A DNA stretch of 64,000 nt from Mucilaginibacter xinganensis (lineage in GTDB: Bacteria; Bacteroidota; Bacteroidia; Sphingobacteriales; Sphingobacteriaceae): positions 1,860,001 through 1,924,000 of the forward strand of contig NZ_CP022743.1 in NCBI RefSeq assembly GCF_002257585.1, written 5' to 3'. This document shows, one piece after another, positions 64,000 through 64,000 of this stretch. The notes under the pieces were generated by a model. The model made no database searches, had not been told where the DNA came from, and saw only the letters and a program-made list of their open reading frames with translations. The translations under genes were made by a program, and so were the position numbers. Within the stretch, counting starts at the first letter, position 1. Each line of letters begins with the position of its first letter.

Positions 64000-64000
64000 A

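Overview
The window looks like a chromosomal piece of a Bacteroidota genome, most likely Sphingobacteriaceae (Mucilaginibacter/Pedobacter-like). The reasons are: nearly all genes lack a Shine-Dalgarno (SD) sequence; several intergenic spaces carry the Bacteroidota promoter element TAnnTTTG; and the order rpsU - xerC - hpf - tRNAs - tuf - tRNA-Trp - secE - nusG - rplKAJL - rpoBC is typical of the phylum. The genus is an inference, since no rRNA is present.

Region 1 (1-4.4 kb) holds ordinary genes: a two-domain acyltransferase cut by the left edge that resembles ornithine-lipid synthase OlsF, a helix-hairpin-helix membrane protein, apt, and an acyl-CoA dehydrogenase. Region 2 (4.5-19.9 kb) is the translation/transcription block: rpsU with a strong SD sequence, a Xer recombinase, hpf with another strong SD, five tRNAs (Thr-TGT, Tyr-GTA, Gly-TCC, Thr-GGT, Trp-CCA), EF-Tu, SecE, NusG, four ribosomal proteins and both large RNA polymerase subunits. 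It ends at a clear terminator near 19.9 kb. Its spacers hold several hairpins and low-complexity inverted repeats.

Region 3 (20.2-44.6 kb, + strand) is a surface-polysaccharide locus. It has GDP-fucose synthesis (gmd, fcl), an SLBB outer-membrane exporter and Wzz-type partner, a 3-acetamido-3,6-dideoxyhexose module (two tandem FdtA-like isomerases, acetyltransferase, aminotransferase), a WzxE-type flippase, five glycosyltransferases, a Wzy-like polymerase, a trio in WbpV-WbpL-WbpM order, an unrecognised lipoprotein and two tandem Wzi-like porins. Region 4 (44.6-59.4 kb) is a second set, mostly on the - strand: another Wzz and SLBB exporter, glycosyltransferases, a second flippase and second polymerase/ligase. 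It also has + strand sugar genes (an RmlD-like reductase, rmlD, rmlA). The two halves meet tail to tail at 44561-44564. This suggests one composite locus or two polysaccharides made side by side. No BY-kinase domain is seen on either Wzz.

Region 5 (59.4-64 kb, - strand) returns to housekeeping: miaA, a pRiA4b ORF-3-like protein, a CCA-adding enzyme, a threonylcarbamoyl-AMP synthase, and a glycosyltransferase cut by the right edge. I see no insertion sequence, prophage, CRISPR array, rRNA or replication origin. The glycosyltransferase block at about 29-36 kb looks more AT-rich than its surroundings.
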